Source: Syngnathus acus (lineage: Eukaryota > Chordata > Actinopteri > Syngnathiformes > Syngnathidae). From it: a DNA stretch of 64,000 nucleotides. Of this stretch, positions 1-12,475 are shown piece after piece. The stretch spans positions 9,830,786 to 9,894,785 of the forward strand of contig NC_051100.1 in NCBI RefSeq assembly GCF_901709675.1, given 5' to 3'. The position numbers were made by a program, and so were the translations under genes. The notes beneath the pieces are model-generated. The model was not told the DNA's origin, did no database searches, and saw only the letters and a list, made by a program, of their open reading frames with translations. Positions within the stretch are counted from its first letter, which is position 1, and the number at the start of each line of letters is the position of its first letter.

Positions 1-184
1 GTCATCATGCTGCATCTGTGATCTTGGCTTCAGAGGGTGACGGATGCGGACAGTATTGCCCGAAGGGCAGGTAAAGAAAATAAGTTTGGTTATTTGTCAC
101 CAGCTGCTGCAGGCTTTGTTTTAACTTCAGCAATCTGTCCTGGGAGAGAATAAAAACACAAGTTGGAGCTGGAACCTTGCTGAC

Positions 185-311
185 CTGTGCTTGAAGTGAG
201 GGTGTTGGAGCAAGTAGCCCAGCCAGGTGTCCCTTATGGCTTGTCGCAGTGTGTAATGCTGTCTGGCTGATAAAACTCCCACCAGAACTTCATAGGACGG
301 TACCACTCCAT
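185..311 (-). CDS. b3galnt2: b3galnt2 coding exon 2
   Basis: This exon encodes the start of the catalytic region of B3GALNT2. The reading YEVLVGVLSARQ...TLRQAIRDTWL...LLQHP parallels human [32 protein letters not shown] (remembered sequence). The donor after 185 is a clean CAG|GTCAGC, phase 2. Two acceptors are possible. One, before 311, takes a phase-1 upstream exon. The other, before 349, has a better pyrimidine tract but needs a phase-2 upstream exon that I did not find. The next expected exon lies to the left, outside the window. Confidence 0.82.
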
Positions 312-687
312 CTGCATTGGATACAAAACATCCAGCATGACAACCGTGCCTACAGAAAAAAAACTCAGATATGTCAGTCAGAATTGTATTTGGACTGCGA
401 ATTTGAAATACTGTAATAATTTGACATGAAGCGACCGAATGAGAGATGCTGAGTTCGCATTCATCACCTAGAAACGCCCCAACATTGCTCAGCTGTCACA
501 TTTTTGTGACTTAAAACACGCACTAAGCTTATGTACAGTATACTACACAAGCGTAAACCCGAATTTCCCTTATTAGCGACACAAACACCAACAATAACCG
601 ACGAAGCGAAGTTAGCCAAGCGTGCGTCTGCGTCCAAAAAGTTGCCGGAGAGAGGAGGTGAAGCCCCGCCGTCAAACGTCAAAGTAC

Positions 688-799
688 CCGAGAGTGTGTC
701 GTCGTCTTCCAGCGGCGTGGGGCACCGTTGTTGAGCCAACCAAAAGTGCACCAGTACAGCGAGAGCACAGGGCAGAAGAACCAGCGCTAGCCTCCGCAT
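688..799 (-). CDS. b3galnt2: b3galnt2 coding exon 1 (partial gene)
   Basis: This is the start of UDP-GalNAc:beta-1,3-N-acetylgalactosaminyltransferase 2, an ER/Golgi type II membrane enzyme that extends O-mannosyl glycans on alpha-dystroglycan. The ATG at 799 opens with a short basic N-terminus and a hydrophobic stretch (about residues 4-21, ending VHFWLAQQ). This layout matches the signal anchor of human B3GALNT2. The assignment rests mainly on exon 2 (185-311 or 185-349), whose protein matches the human enzyme well. The 3' end of exon 1 is unresolved: GT donors after 688, 589 and 559 all give phase 1, which fits exon 2 starting at 311. The gene continues leftward beyond the window. Confidence 0.75.
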
Positions 800-1010
800 G
801 GACGGAACGCTTCATTTACCCGAAGTAACGTCGAGCAGAAGCGGAGTGCAGGTTTTTCCCGAGCGGTGCTGTTCGCACTGAGGACCGTTCGGAATGGGAG
901 CTTCATTTGAGTACCGCGGATCTGTCTCGGAATACTTCTCAGCACCGCCTCATGTCCGCCTCTGATGCTGCGAGAGCTCCACCAATGGGGGCGAGGAGCT
1001 TTGCCGAGGT
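800..1010 (-). promoter_or_regulatory. b3galnt2: b3galnt2 5'UTR/promoter region
   Basis: This is the GC- and CpG-richer segment just upstream of the b3galnt2 ATG, and it sits in AT-rich surroundings. I see no clear TATA box. Its role is inferred only from position and composition. Confidence 0.4.
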
Positions 1011-1800
1011 GCATTGTGGAACTTGAAGTTCACAATGAAGCTGATGCATGCTAGCGAATTAAATATACAAAAAATGTGGATAATGAAATGATTAATTATT
1101 ATAGTAGTCATGATGAAATTGTTAATTTCATTATTACTATTATTTAAACTAGAAGATTCAAACAACGCAACAGCTAGGAATGGCTCATATGATGTGAACG
1201 GACTAAAAAAAAGTGACCTTAGATAACACAACTTCTTAAAGGATGGGCACAGAGTGCTGCACATAAATCATTTCAACAGAAAATATTGTGCGTGGCCGGG
1301 AAATATTTGAAACAAATGTCTCCTGACGCTGCGGTCTTGGAGAGGAGGCGACTCCCACCACGAACGACTGCTTCCACGCTTGCATGATCTTCATTCACTC
1401 GATTTGAGGTGCTAATGTTATTTTCAAGACCACAGCACTCGTGTAAAGGGAAACGCAGACGGGGAGCTTGTCTTATCTGATCTCAGGATGTAGAAATGGC
1501 GAAGTTGAAAAACACCCTGGAGGAAGCTTATATGATTAATCTTATCAGAAATCATTGCCACTTCATGGAATTTCAATATACTTTGAGGGCTTGCGGCATC
1601 ATTCGGATAATAATGAGCTGGCACCAATTTTAAGTGTGATAATGGACTACCCTGGGGATGATTACGTCCCTGTGCATCCAGATTCATAAATACAAAAATA
1701 CAGTGATTTACAATTTTCTCCGCAGCATATTTTTGCATAGAAAAGTTTATTCCGTCTGCATTCAACGCTCTTTGACGTCTGCTAGTCAAGTGAGTTAGAG
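1011..1800. other. Intergenic, no gene seen
   Basis: AT-rich DNA between b3galnt2 and the transposon. The open frames here are short, match nothing I know and lack codon character. No RNA gene was seen. Confidence 0.5.
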
Positions 1801-2748
1801 CAGTGTTTCCCAACCAGTGTGCCGTGAGAGATGTTCAGCTGTGCCGTGGGAAATTGTAGTGTAAGGGGCGGGGGAAGAGAGTTAGGGTTCCAAAGTAGGG
1901 TTTAAAGCTAGGGTTAGGGGCCTTATGTATTTACACATAAATACTTGCATTTGATGGCATATGCATACGCAGCGAGGGTCCAATTCTAAAAGTGTACCTA
2001 ATAACAGGCCACTTTATTAGGGAAATATCATGGTCAAAGGTCACAGGTGTCAAGCTCTAGTCTTCGGGGCCGTGGGGGGGTGGACGATTCGTTGAACGAT
2101 TCGTTTGAACGAATCTTTTGAATGAACTGATTCTAAAGATTCAGTTCACTTAAAAGAACTGGAATGCACATCACTAGTTGCTGTGTGCTTTTACTCACAG
2201 TGACACTATGAGGGCTGTGGTGCGTTTTTGGTCCGATGGAAATCGGAGTATGTAGTTCAACGGGAGAACCTGGATTGTTCATTTTTCACCAACGTAAAAT
2301 ACACAGTCAAGTCGAGACACCTCGACTGTGACAGCCACTCAGCCGCTGTCAGAACAGCAGAGCGTCTTTAAAAGTGACTTTGTTCTTAATGTCGCAATAT
2401 TTTATAGAGCTAGTCTAAAACAGTAAACAAAGCCATATTGATTCTTTTGGATTTTGATCACAATCACTTTCAATAGTTTATTCCTTACACTGTCTAAAAC
2501 CTTTTTTCAAAAACTGTCACTCATTTACAAAAGAAATACAATTTAAAGAATATTTAGTATTTATTTTTATTCAATTATTCGACTCTCCATACATATATAG
2601 GAATAGAACTTTACGTCTTTTGTTGTAATATAACAGATTTTAATATAGATGCTGGTGTAACACTTAACAGATTTTTGTTGGTGGTGTGCCTCGAGATTTT
2701 TTCCAATGAAAATGTGTGCCGTGAATGAAAAAAGGTTGGGCAACACTG
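1801..2748. mobile_element. Non-autonomous hAT-type DNA transposon (~950 bp)
   Basis: The left end starts CAGTGTTTCCCAACC and the right end, read in reverse complement, starts CAGTGTTGCCCAACC: near-perfect terminal inverted repeats of the hAT/Charlie style. A subterminal tract about the word TGTGCCGTG is also repeated inversely (near 1820-1850 and 2716-2722). The flanking 8-mers AGTTAGAG (1793-1800) and AGTAAAGG (2749-2756) agree at 5 of 8 positions, consistent with a decayed 8-bp target duplication. There is no transposase frame inside, so this is a MITE-like passive element. The block at about 2085-2180 has its own GATTCGTT/AACGAATC inverted motifs and may be a nested second element. Confidence 0.8.
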
Positions 2749-5006
2749 AGTAAAGGTCTCACTTTTGACTCTTTGTATTTAATGAATAGTTCCAAGTTAC
2801 ATGTATGAAAAACAATTTTTCTTCCCAACGTTTAGATTGAGTCATATCTCATACGATTCAGGACCCTTGGTTCCCTTTTTTTCCTGATAGTGCAGAAAAC
2901 AAATTATGATTCAGTAAATAATTTAGTCCGTAACATGTTGGGAAATACATCTTTATTTATATGGTGCATTCCCAACAGCTTTTGACAGAGGCAAAAATTT
3001 TGTTTTACAAAGTAAAAGCAAAGGTTTTATTTTGATTTAATCAGTCTGCTTTCACGAAGAAGTGTCTGAGAATATTTACTTTTGACAACCCTAAATTTTG
3101 AGGGATTGGACAATTTTACATGAACAAAAGATATCAAATGATTAATCGATGATTACAAATGATTATCGAAATTAATATTAAACAGGTTGTCGATTAAGTG
3201 ATTAATTGTTGTATCACTAGAGTAGAGCAACTCTAAGTTGACAACAATAATAAATTAAGGGCTCACACAGTGTTATTATTATTATTATTCTGCAGTTAAG
3301 CCATTTCAACACTAAAATATTTAAGGTGGCAATGATTGGACTCTACAACAGATAATTATTTCTTGTACTTCTTTTTCAAAAATCTGAATAAATGCGAGTA
3401 GGATTCCGCAATAAAGTGTATTCAACCATGGCAATTCCAAGGTATAAAGAACCTGTGATGTCACTTCACTGCTTGATAAAACACTTGTGACTTCTGAGAT
3501 TATAAATCAACACGACAGGAGAATGACAGAAATAGTGGAAACAAATCAGGATGTTATCGCTGACATCAGCAAGCTATAAATTCTTTGGGGGAAATGTTTT
3601 ATCTTCTACCATTTTGCTTTATTTCTGTCTGTCATTAAGAGGTTATCATCCCTTTGCTGCGTGCATAAAAGATGTGGTGAGAGTGAGTGATTGATTGATT
3701 GTTACAATCTTAAATCTTAGCTATTTTGTTTTGTACTAAGAGAATGTTTCCACCTCATGATCACATAAAAAGTCAGCCATTAGCAAGTTCTTGCACTCAT
3801 ACAGTCAGAAAATTCTTATCTATGGAATTAGTCCTTTTGTAATCAGTGGCCACTTGTGCCCATCAAATAAAATGCACATTGAGGGAGATGAGTCCCATTT
3901 GATATATTTCTTTAATTAATTTTTCCATCAAGATTTACAAAGCTTGCTAATTAAATGCATTTTTTTTCTTTTTACAAAAACAATAATAGCATTTTAGAAT
4001 ACAACTGCACACTGTCAACATATTGAACCTCAGGTGTGATTACATGTGCAGAGTAGCCTCCTGGAAAGTCGACAAAGAGGCGATCTTTCAGATCATAGCA
4101 GTTCTCTAGTTTGGATCACAAAACCATGCAAAATTTATCCTCACCCATTATATTTATTGTTTAAAATTTGGCACCATCCTCACTAGGTCAGTGAAGACAC
4201 CCCAAGACTGATCTCAGGATTTTGTAAATAAATACCGGGAAGAATAATCCAGAAATGATTCTCCAGAGGATGCTTCATCATCATTTCTGTAAATTTGATA
4301 AGTAATACAATGACTGTTCAAGTAGCAAGAGGAAAGTAACTCAGGTTTCACAGATTTAACACCCTCTGTGTTATCCGGTTTTAAGAATTCTCACATATTA
4401 TTAATAACTGAGTGATTTTGTAAATAACAAAGCGCTCTAGGTATCATACAAGCTTAGTAGCACACTACATTTAGCAGTCAGTGCTGTGCAACAAATATTC
4501 AATAATACTACGGATAATAACATTAATAAACAATTATTGACATTTCATCGTAAAAAGTTGTAAATGCTATTTAAATACCATGTAAAGGAGACAGTGTGCT
4601 TTTTCCTCCCAATAAACCACCCAACCAACCAACCAACCAACCAAACAAAAAGTAAGTGTGCGTTGGCGCGGTGTGACGACAACACCGCTCTCACAAGAAT
4701 TGGCACCGAAACATACTGTACACGGGAAAAAGATCGACAGCTGCTTGTAAACAGAGGCGGCGGTCAATACAGGAGCAGAGCAAAACACCGGCCTCCATTT
4801 TGGTTAGAATGTCAAAGGCCCGGCCGTTCACTCTGAAACGGCAAAACAAAGAGCCAGGAAACATGCCCAGAAAACACTTGACAGCCTGCAACCTGCAATT
4901 GGAAAGTATTCCAATCGGAAGCTGCACGATGTGATGAAAGACTGATTGAAGCATCAATGGAAGGAAAGAGCGAAGGTAGAAATGCATCAGGGCGCGGTAG
5001 GGAAGG
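2749..5006. other. Intergenic DNA with minor repeats
   Basis: AT-rich DNA with no supported gene. It holds a segment near 2945-2990 that resembles the dispersed fish motif with TTTATTTATAT, a run of ATTA/ATCGATTA words at 3139-3205, a short (TTA)n at 3272-3290 and a (CCAA)n tract at 4619-4645. The most likely gng4 3' end lies at its right edge. Confidence 0.45.
4619..4650. repeat. (CCAA)n microsatellite
   Basis: About six tandem CCAA units grading into CAAA; visible directly. Confidence 0.9.
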
Positions 5007-5012
5007 TTTATT
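5007..5012 (-). terminator. gng4: Candidate gng4 polyadenylation signal
   Basis: TTTATT on the plus strand is AATAAA on the coding strand, 535 bases beyond the gng4 stop codon. It is the nearest such hexamer I noticed; usage is unproven. Confidence 0.35.
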
Positions 5013-5546
5013 ACTTCATTTGGACTAAAAGGCTTGCACAGTGATCAGCGCCTACAAGTTGCGTCGCTTGAACAAACAGATTAGCTTGCTTGGCTCTCAC
5101 CAAAACACTTCAGTCTGTTCGGGGCTCTCAAATAACAGTTCATTAGTGAAATGAGCCAGGTGTCATGTTTTACTGGTGCTTTCAGTGCATGCTGCGGCAA
5201 ATAGCTCGCACACTGAAAGGCACTGACGATGGAAGATGGAAAGATGTTTACTGGGCACACGTTTGTTTCCTGAGGCAAGATCGGATCGAGCACGATTAAC
5301 GAAAAGTAGATAGAAAAGAAAAAAAAAAAACACCTCTCACCTCATGAAGCACTGAGCAAGGCTGTTCTCTAACAACAAAGCAATAACAAACCTATTGAAC
5401 AAGACTGCCCCCCTGTAGAACCCCTCAGCCGCCAGGACGGAGCCGACCAACACCAGGGTCCAGTCATAGTGGACGCCCGTGGCAAGTCGCTTCAGGTGTG
5501 GTGAAGACAAAGAAGGCAGGCGACGCCGCGCTCCACGTGCGGCTCA

Positions 5547-8500
5547 TCAGAGGATGGCGCAGAAGAACTTCTTCTCCCGGAACGGGTTCTCCGAGGCCGG
5601 CACGGGCACGATGAGAGGGTCCTCGCGTATGTGGGCGTCGCAGTAGGCCATCAAGTCTGCGGCGGCTTTGGACACCTATTGGCAGACAAGGTCAAGATAA
5701 AAAAAGAACACAAAAAAAATTACTCCAAATCTTTTGAAGAATCTTTGGGTTTCTAAAAAATAAAAAATGTTTTTGCAGACCCCCTGAGCTATCCACACCA
5801 ATGGAAAAACATTTTTTAGTGCTCATGAGACATTGATTATTACTTATGGTTGACTATTCATGCCTTGTGACTGTGCATTTTTACATCTTCTAATCGGTTG
5901 AAATGTGGATATTTCTTGGACAGACATAGCTGACGGTGCATGACAACCTAAAGCTGTTTGTTATTATAGTCAGTGCGATAAAAATTGAATGTGAGGTCAG
6001 GGGGTGTTCTGCACAGGCGGGAAAAAAACAAGAAAATATTTCTAGGGGTGTCATTTGAAAGAGCTTAAAAGTTGAATCATGGGCAGTTCTAACCCAAATC
6101 ATCTTCCAAACACAGTAAAATGACATCAAAGATTGTCAAAATATTTTTTTGGGGTGGTGGTGGTGGCGGCATGGAAGCTTTAAATTGTGCAATCGTGCAG
6201 TGTGTGTAACAAATGACCACAACTTATTTGGTACGTTATTAGGATCACAACACACGTCTGGGAAAGTGACGAAACATAAACAGCTGTGGCCACACACGCA
6301 GGACTCCACTCAGGATCTGAGTGGCATGTTATGGGGGGTGTCGGCAAATGGAGGAAAGAGGAACAGCCGCATCAAAGAGATGGCCAAGGCTCCGAGATCG
6401 ATGCGGAGGACACAAACATCTGACGTCCTGTCCGTTGGACTCAATGCAAGGCATGAAAACCACACGAGCACTCTGCGTGTGCTCGTCAATACAGATTATT
6501 ATGACACGTCTATTTTTATCAGCACACAACATGAAGGCGTTTCGTCATGTTTGAGAAGGAAAGGTTTATATGGTGATATCGAATACTACACTGAAAGCAG
6601 CTACCTAGAATCCATTTTCCCGCAACAAGCTGCCTCCTTGTCGATTCATCTTTGTTATTATTTACGCGGGTGACACAGCACCTTTGCTGTAGAGCTCCTC
6701 TGACTTTTGCACTGACTCGGAGCAAGATGAGAAGTCGATATGTCATTGCCACACACCCTGGGCTCCCTACTGCAGAGAACAGGTGACATTTTCTTTGCTG
6801 GACGTGACAAGTCACAAGTTTCCAAAACAATTTGTGCAAACTGTGAGCCTGACTGGGATTTATTTTCTTCTTTGTAATTTCTGAGACGCTCAGAGAGGAA
6901 GATCAATAGAGCTATTAAATGTCAACTAATTACAACTACCTTAGTGGAAATGGCACAATTCGGGATAATAGGGTGGCGTTTATTATAGGCCACTGTAATA
7001 CTATGTTATGAACTTAAAAGCAACAATATTTTGAGCTTGAAAATAATTTCATGGTGGACAGCTAGGACACCTCTCTGATGTTCTTTGGGTCTAGTAGTTG
7101 AAAACTAAACTAAAATTGGACATTTTACTTAAAAATAAAAAAAGAATAAAATTAACACACATGAAAAAATTATATAGCATTCTCAAAAGACATCATTTGA
7201 CAAGATTAAATTTGTGCAACCTTAAAGTTAATATCGTGAGGATAGGTTGGTGTTGGTTTCCTCTCATATTTCCAAAACATTGATGTTAGCTTCATTGAAG
7301 ACTTCCAAACCGCCTATTGGTGAGAATGTGAGTGTGAATGTCTTTTCTATATGTGACATGCAATTGGCTGTTAAAGCCTTGGCTCCAGAACAGTGAAGAA
7401 ACACTGCCTTAGATGACCTAATTTAGTTATCATGGCAGTATCCCGTCTCTATAAAGAGAGAATTTGAACAAAGACTTTCATAACGACGCAAATAAAGTGC
7501 ATAATAACTCTGTTAGTCAAAGTGAATTATAGTGCAAATTTAGGTTGGGTTTTTTTTTGCTGAGAAAGAGAAATGTGTGTGGGTGTGTGTGTGCGCGGGT
7601 GGGTGTGTTTAAGGTCCAGACTGGCTGGTAATTACACTGCAGCCCGGCGATGCAGGAAGTGTCCTTCTAATTAACACAGTTCACGTTCCTTTGGCTGATT
7701 GAGCGATTAATGAGAAGGTCCCTCAATGAGGCACCAGCTCTTGTCACAGATACACACTCCGGCTCGTCGCGTCCCTTAATTAAATCCAAAGAAACCGGCA
7801 GACATCGTCAACAATGCTTCCTCCTCTGCTTCCTCTTTATCCCGCTTTTTATTCATGCATGCCCTCCACTTCACAAGCTATTAGATGACAAAAATACAAA
7901 CTGGAGATGTGATGGAACTGAAAATAAACCACCCCCCAGGGAATTGAACACTTGTTACTTTACCTGTTGTTGCATCCTTTTGAAATTTGTGGTTTATAGA
8001 TAAATGGATGCGTGTCTGGATTCATGCAAGAATGAAAGGGATGGATAATATTAACTTTACCATCAATTATAAGCATTCCCATTTTTTTGATAAAACAAAA
8101 GACACTAAAAACTTTTCAGCACACAAAAATAACTTGCACAGTGCTCGAAGAAAAGAAAATCACTAGACGCAGCATTGCTGCTGGTAAAATTCTTAAACGG
8201 ATGATCAAAACTGAACTGGCAACGGCTCCTGCATGAGCAAAACAAAACAGCAAAGCAAAAAAGCTAAATCAGCTAATGCCACTGTTGTCTCAGTTTTTTT
8301 TTTTTTGGAAATAATTCCAAAAGATGTCACTCTATCGATCAAGATCTTAAATGCAGTGAGTTTTACCTCGATTTATGTCTTTTTACATCATGTTGCGCTA
8401 TCTGCGAAGGCTGAAAAAAAACATTGAGCCAATTTTATAGATAATCATAGAATTCATTACTTCCCACCACTGTTCATAGGTCACATGACTGACAACCAAC

Positions 8501-9218
8501 GGTAGTTACAATTGCATCTTTTAGTGAATAAATACTGCTACATGATTTTTTTTTTTTTTTACATATGGATGTTGGAGTTTGAAGATAATTGGAATCAAAT
8601 ATGTTTTTGAAGCGGGGAGGATTTTCATCCTGGCAAGCAGGTTTAGTAGTGCTGAGCATAGATGAAGGATGACGAGTAGCACTGAAGATACGTGGCAGGC
8701 TTCCAGCCTCGTCTGCTGTGCTGATGCGAGCAAACTTTCTTCCACTGTGGGGAAATCTTTCTCATAACCCGCGACGGGTATAATGAACGACTTGATGACG
8801 CAAACTTTAAAGTCTCTCCATCACACCCCGCAAAATTAAAAACAATACCACAGGATTGATTATGAAAAATTAGAGCGCAGAATGGCTCGCATAAAGAAAC
8901 TTTCGGGAGCTAACAAAATATTTCCTTTTTTTACCTTAAAAGTAAAAAAAATTCAAAAAATATTTTTGAAAGGGTGTGCTAGTGCTACGTTAAGCACAGT
9001 TTGTCACTCAACAATCATGACCCCATAAGCAAGCCTGATTGCATTCATCATCACAAATTCATATTTCAGTTTCAGAGATGAATTCCTGAAGAAAAAGAAA
9101 CACTCTTCAAGCGACATACCTTTATCCTATCCATGCACGCCTCCATCTTGAGCTGCTCCACAGCTTTCCTGGCTTGGGAGATGCTGGCTGTGCTGTTGTT
9201 GGCGATGCCGTCTTTCAT
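5547..9218 (-). CDS. gng4: gng4, G-protein gamma-4 subunit, complete
   Basis: Heterotrimeric G-protein gamma subunit: it pairs with a G-beta and anchors the dimer to the plasma membrane through a prenyl group. There are two coding exons, 9120-9218 (33 codons) and 5547-5675 (42 codons plus stop), joined in phase 0 with GT-AG ends, giving 75 residues as in human GNG4. The protein starts [20 protein letters not shown] and runs through the helix with [13 protein letters not shown] and the NPFREKKFF segment. It differs from remembered human GNG4 at few positions. It ends in CAIL, a CaaX box whose final Leu predicts geranylgeranylation (human CTIL). The acceptor before 9226 leaves 8 bases of 5'UTR ahead of the ATG. 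The 3.4-kb intron holds no other supported gene. Confidence 0.97.
5676..9119 (-). other. gng4: gng4 intron 2
   Basis: Intron between the two gng4 coding exons. It contains a TG-rich simple repeat (7574-7609) and open frames of up to 174 codons on the plus strand (6149-6673) that show no family resemblance, splice context or coding composition. Nothing else is supported. Confidence 0.7.
7574..7609. repeat. (TG)n-rich simple repeat
   Basis: Imperfect TG/GGTG repeat in the gng4 intron; seen directly. Confidence 0.85.
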
Positions 9219-9226
9219 GGTGCTCC

Positions 9227-10271
9227 CTGTTGCCCCCAAATGCACAGAGGTTAGGATGCTGGAAGCAACAATTAGCTCGCAATTTGATGTAGGGTACAAG
9301 GTTGAGATTGGAAGACATTTTTCCCGCTAGCAATTATGGCTCCCACATACAATTATTTTCATAATTCGATAGTCACCAATAATTCGATTAGTCGACAAAT
9401 AGGCTCATTATGTAAACTGCAGTTTATCGCATCGGCAAGCAGCTGCTTTTAAATAACCATTATCAGCTTTAAGATCTTTAAGAGCAAACTGGAAATGATA
9501 ACACTTAAGATAATAGTAATTGCAACTTTGAAAAACATTGCATATGCATTAGCTTTGATGGCAATGATGTTCCCCGCCAACTAGCCAAAAAAGCTGCTAT
9601 TCCTGTTTAGCTTATCATTAAAGAGTGTCGCAAATAATTCCAATTAAGTTCAGATGTTCTTGGAGGCTTTCCTTTATGCACAATTCATTTTTTCTCGTCT
9701 TACTCGAGACAGGTTTCAATGAGTTCCGTGGTATAATTAAGGCCTTGGAAATTCTTCTTAATTATTTCCCCCCCAAATTGAGCTGTATATTTTATAGGAA
9801 AAGTTTGAAAATAATTTAGTTTGTGCTTATTTATGTTTTACATTACAATAACTTTTAACAGTGATTTGTAGATATTTTACTGTCTATGTAGCTCTGATTG
9901 AGAAAGTGTAACATTATTGCATATTTGCTTCCAGGTCCAGGATTGACAACCCACCGCCATGACATCGTGGGCAACACCATCCCCAGGAAATGCCTTTTAT
10001 AATCATGGGTGCGGTGCATGTGCTTATTTTTGGTCATGATGATGGCACCCGTAGACTCAAAATGGTGTTGGTTTTTCCTGAATTGCTCTCCGGTCTGGGC
10101 CTTTCCCCTCGATTCTTCCTCACCCTTCCAATTTTTTTTCTTTATAACTGCGTCGTTTAATTCAAAACAGAACACCGCAAAGCCGAGATATTTGAATAGG
10201 CCCATCAGGAGAGAACGTAGCAAGAGGACCAAATGTGATTTTACCTAAATATCAGTGATGTGCAGACTTAC
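9227..10271 (-). other. gng4: gng4 5'UTR intron
   Basis: Inferred intron from the donor CAG|GTAAGT next to 10272 to the acceptor before 9226. It contains a short patch (9362-9405) of ATTCGAT/GATTAGTCGAC words typical of dispersed fish repeats. The 125-codon minus-strand frame at 9855-10232 has no recognisable content. Confidence 0.5.
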
Positions 10272-10740
10272 CTGATAGTGTTTTTTCCAAATTGGAGGAT
10301 TCCGGGTTGACTCCACCCAACACACACGCACACACCACTCACACAGACACACACACGCAGTCACACGCTCACGCACAAAGAGGATCTGTCAAATGTCATA
10401 AGGTAGGAGGAACCCCCCAGCCTCGTCGCGGTGGATCCCGCTGAAGGAACGCGGCTTTGTGGCCTCGGCAGATCCGCAGCGTGAGTCGTGCGAGGAAGGA
10501 AAGAGATGAGGAGTACCGCGGCTGGGGCTCGGAGAGATGCTAGCAAAAGGGGGGACACATCCGTGTGACGACGATATTCGCGGCGCCGTGTGGGGCAGGA
10601 GCTGCCGAATGCGTGTTTTCCCACGGCGGACGCCGACCCTGAACGCACCAGTGATGTCTCCTCGATGCAGCAGAAGACATGAAAACCAGCTCCAGGCTTC
10701 CCCAATTTGTTCTCCTTTACCTCAGCTTTGACATCAGAGC
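10272..10740 (-). promoter_or_regulatory. gng4: gng4 5'UTR exon and GC-rich promoter
   Basis: A consensus donor CTATCAG|GTAAGT closes an exon at 10272 on the coding strand of gng4. Upstream of it (about 10390-10740) lies the only strongly CpG-rich block for several kilobases, as expected for a neuronal gamma-subunit promoter. A CA-rich simple repeat (10319-10362) falls within the predicted 5'UTR. The transcription start is not resolved. Confidence 0.55.
10319..10362. repeat. (CA)n-rich simple repeat
   Basis: Interrupted CACACA tract in the presumed gng4 5'UTR exon. Confidence 0.85.
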
Positions 10741-12338
10741 CCCGCCCCCCTCCTCATAAGAACAACCGGAAACATACACAATCCTTTAGAAATGTTATAC
10801 TTTGTTATTTGCAAAATTACATTCTAATTTTCTCGAGAAAAAAAATAATGTTCCTATAATTACCATTACTATAGAATTTTCTATATGGCATATGTGATCA
10901 AAATGTGAACACTTATTAACCCTAAAATATTAGAACGTTGTTGCTGCGACTTTCGGCTTGGCCTATTTAGGGCAAGTTATTTGCTTGATTTGTTGAGCAC
11001 AGTTTTTTATTGGTTTTGCATCGTCTACTTTTCTGGACAGCTCAAAAAATGTTGATCCTGTTTCGCCTGCAACTTAGACTGCAATTGAAATGTTGGGCCC
11101 TTGAGTAATTTAGTCTGACGCACACAGATACACCAAAGAAGTGACATAGGACACAGTGGTGTAATAGTTCTTCAAATATTTATACATATATATATATATT
11201 TATATTTAGAATATGCTTATCACTGTTTGTTCACGCATACCCATATACAAACAAAATATGACCTTTCAAAATGCACAATCACGCCAGTGAGGTCGATTGG
11301 ATCCGACACCATCCAAGAAAGTTCATTTATGCATAGCTCAAGTTTATCGAGAGAAAAATACTTTCGTCTGTTTCAACACAGACACAAAAAGTTCTTCACA
11401 TCATCCTTACTTCGTTCTGTCACACTCTTAGAAATTGCAAAAGAAAAAAAAAAAAAAGGTGATTCTTGTAAAATGTTTGGTCGTGGAAAAGACATTCAAG
11501 GAAAAAGTAAATAAAGGGTGGTCCTGTGCAGTAGAGAGGCTGCACGTAATGAGGCACGATGAGGGGACAAAAACATAAGAGATGCGCATCACAAGGAGAA
11601 AAGTCTCATTCATAAACAAATATTCCCTTTCTTGTGAACAAGAGTGAAATGTAAGCCATTGCTGCAGCAGGCTCCAAAAGCAAAACAATAAAAATGAGGA
11701 ACTATTGCATGTAATTTGATATTGCTCTCTGCGGATGAAAGGGGATTTGGTTGACATTTACTAAAACAGACCATGCTAATGGACAAAGTAAAAAAGTGCA
11801 GCAACTTGGTGAGGGAATGTAAAATAAGAAAGCAGCATGAAAGGAGCGAGTCATTTGGTTGCCTGTTAGAAAGCGTACAGAATCTGAGGGAAATGAAACA
11901 TTGTTGCGTGAGGGTTCGAAAAAGGCTCAGATACAGGAGAGACAGAAGCGGTGTGAGAGGTTGCATGTAGTGCGCTGGCCTGCAGACAATTTCCAATAAA
12001 TAAAAGCAATCTCAACATCACACAATGGATAAAAGGTGGACTTCTAAGAGCGCGTCACCTCCACACAATCAAGTGTCATTGTGGCATGCAGTACTAACTA
12101 ACACGTTGGCCTGTCCTTTCTCGTTCGTTTATTTGAGACATGTCGAAAGCCCGGACGAGAATGTTTGGCTTTTTAGCCAAGCTAGCAGCTTTAACAGGGA
12201 AAAATGAGCGGCAGGCAAGGAAAACAACAGATGATGGAAAGTAATAAAGTGTCTATTGCAGCCATGACGAAATCATTAATTCAATATATCTATATATATG
12301 GCTCGGCTTAAAAGTCAAGCAGGGTATTGAGACAGTCA
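10741..12338. other. Intergenic between gng4 and lyst
   Basis: AT-rich spacer with a TATATA tract at 11187-11202. The open frames on both strands here are low-complexity or unrecognised. It separates the lyst 3' end from the gng4 promoter; both genes are transcribed leftward. Confidence 0.6.
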
Positions 12339-12344
12339 TTTATT
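12339..12344 (-). terminator. lyst: lyst polyadenylation signal
   Basis: TTTATT on plus is AATAAA on the coding strand, about 130 bases past the lyst stop, giving a short 3'UTR that includes a (CCT)n tract from 12355-12371. Confidence 0.6.
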
Positions 12345-12475
12345 TCTCTCCATGGGAGGAGGAGGAGGAGTGAGAAAAAGCAGCAGCTTCTCTTGCTGAG
12401 GTGGAAGTGAGGATACACCTGCAAGGCAGTAACCACTTCTCACCTTCTCACATGTACGCGCACACACACACGCAC

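Noticed and set aside
1-135. Clean minus-strand frame after a CAG acceptor (DRLLKLKQSLQQLV...), considered as b3galnt2 exon 3
   Set aside because: It ends in a stop after about 44 codons and does not resemble the next conserved B3GALNT2 segment (VLVKFIIGAHGC in human). Exon 3 is more likely outside the window.
6149-6673. 174-codon plus-strand open frame in the gng4 intron
   Set aside because: No domain, no splice context, overlapping open frames on the other strand and no codon character; probably chance.
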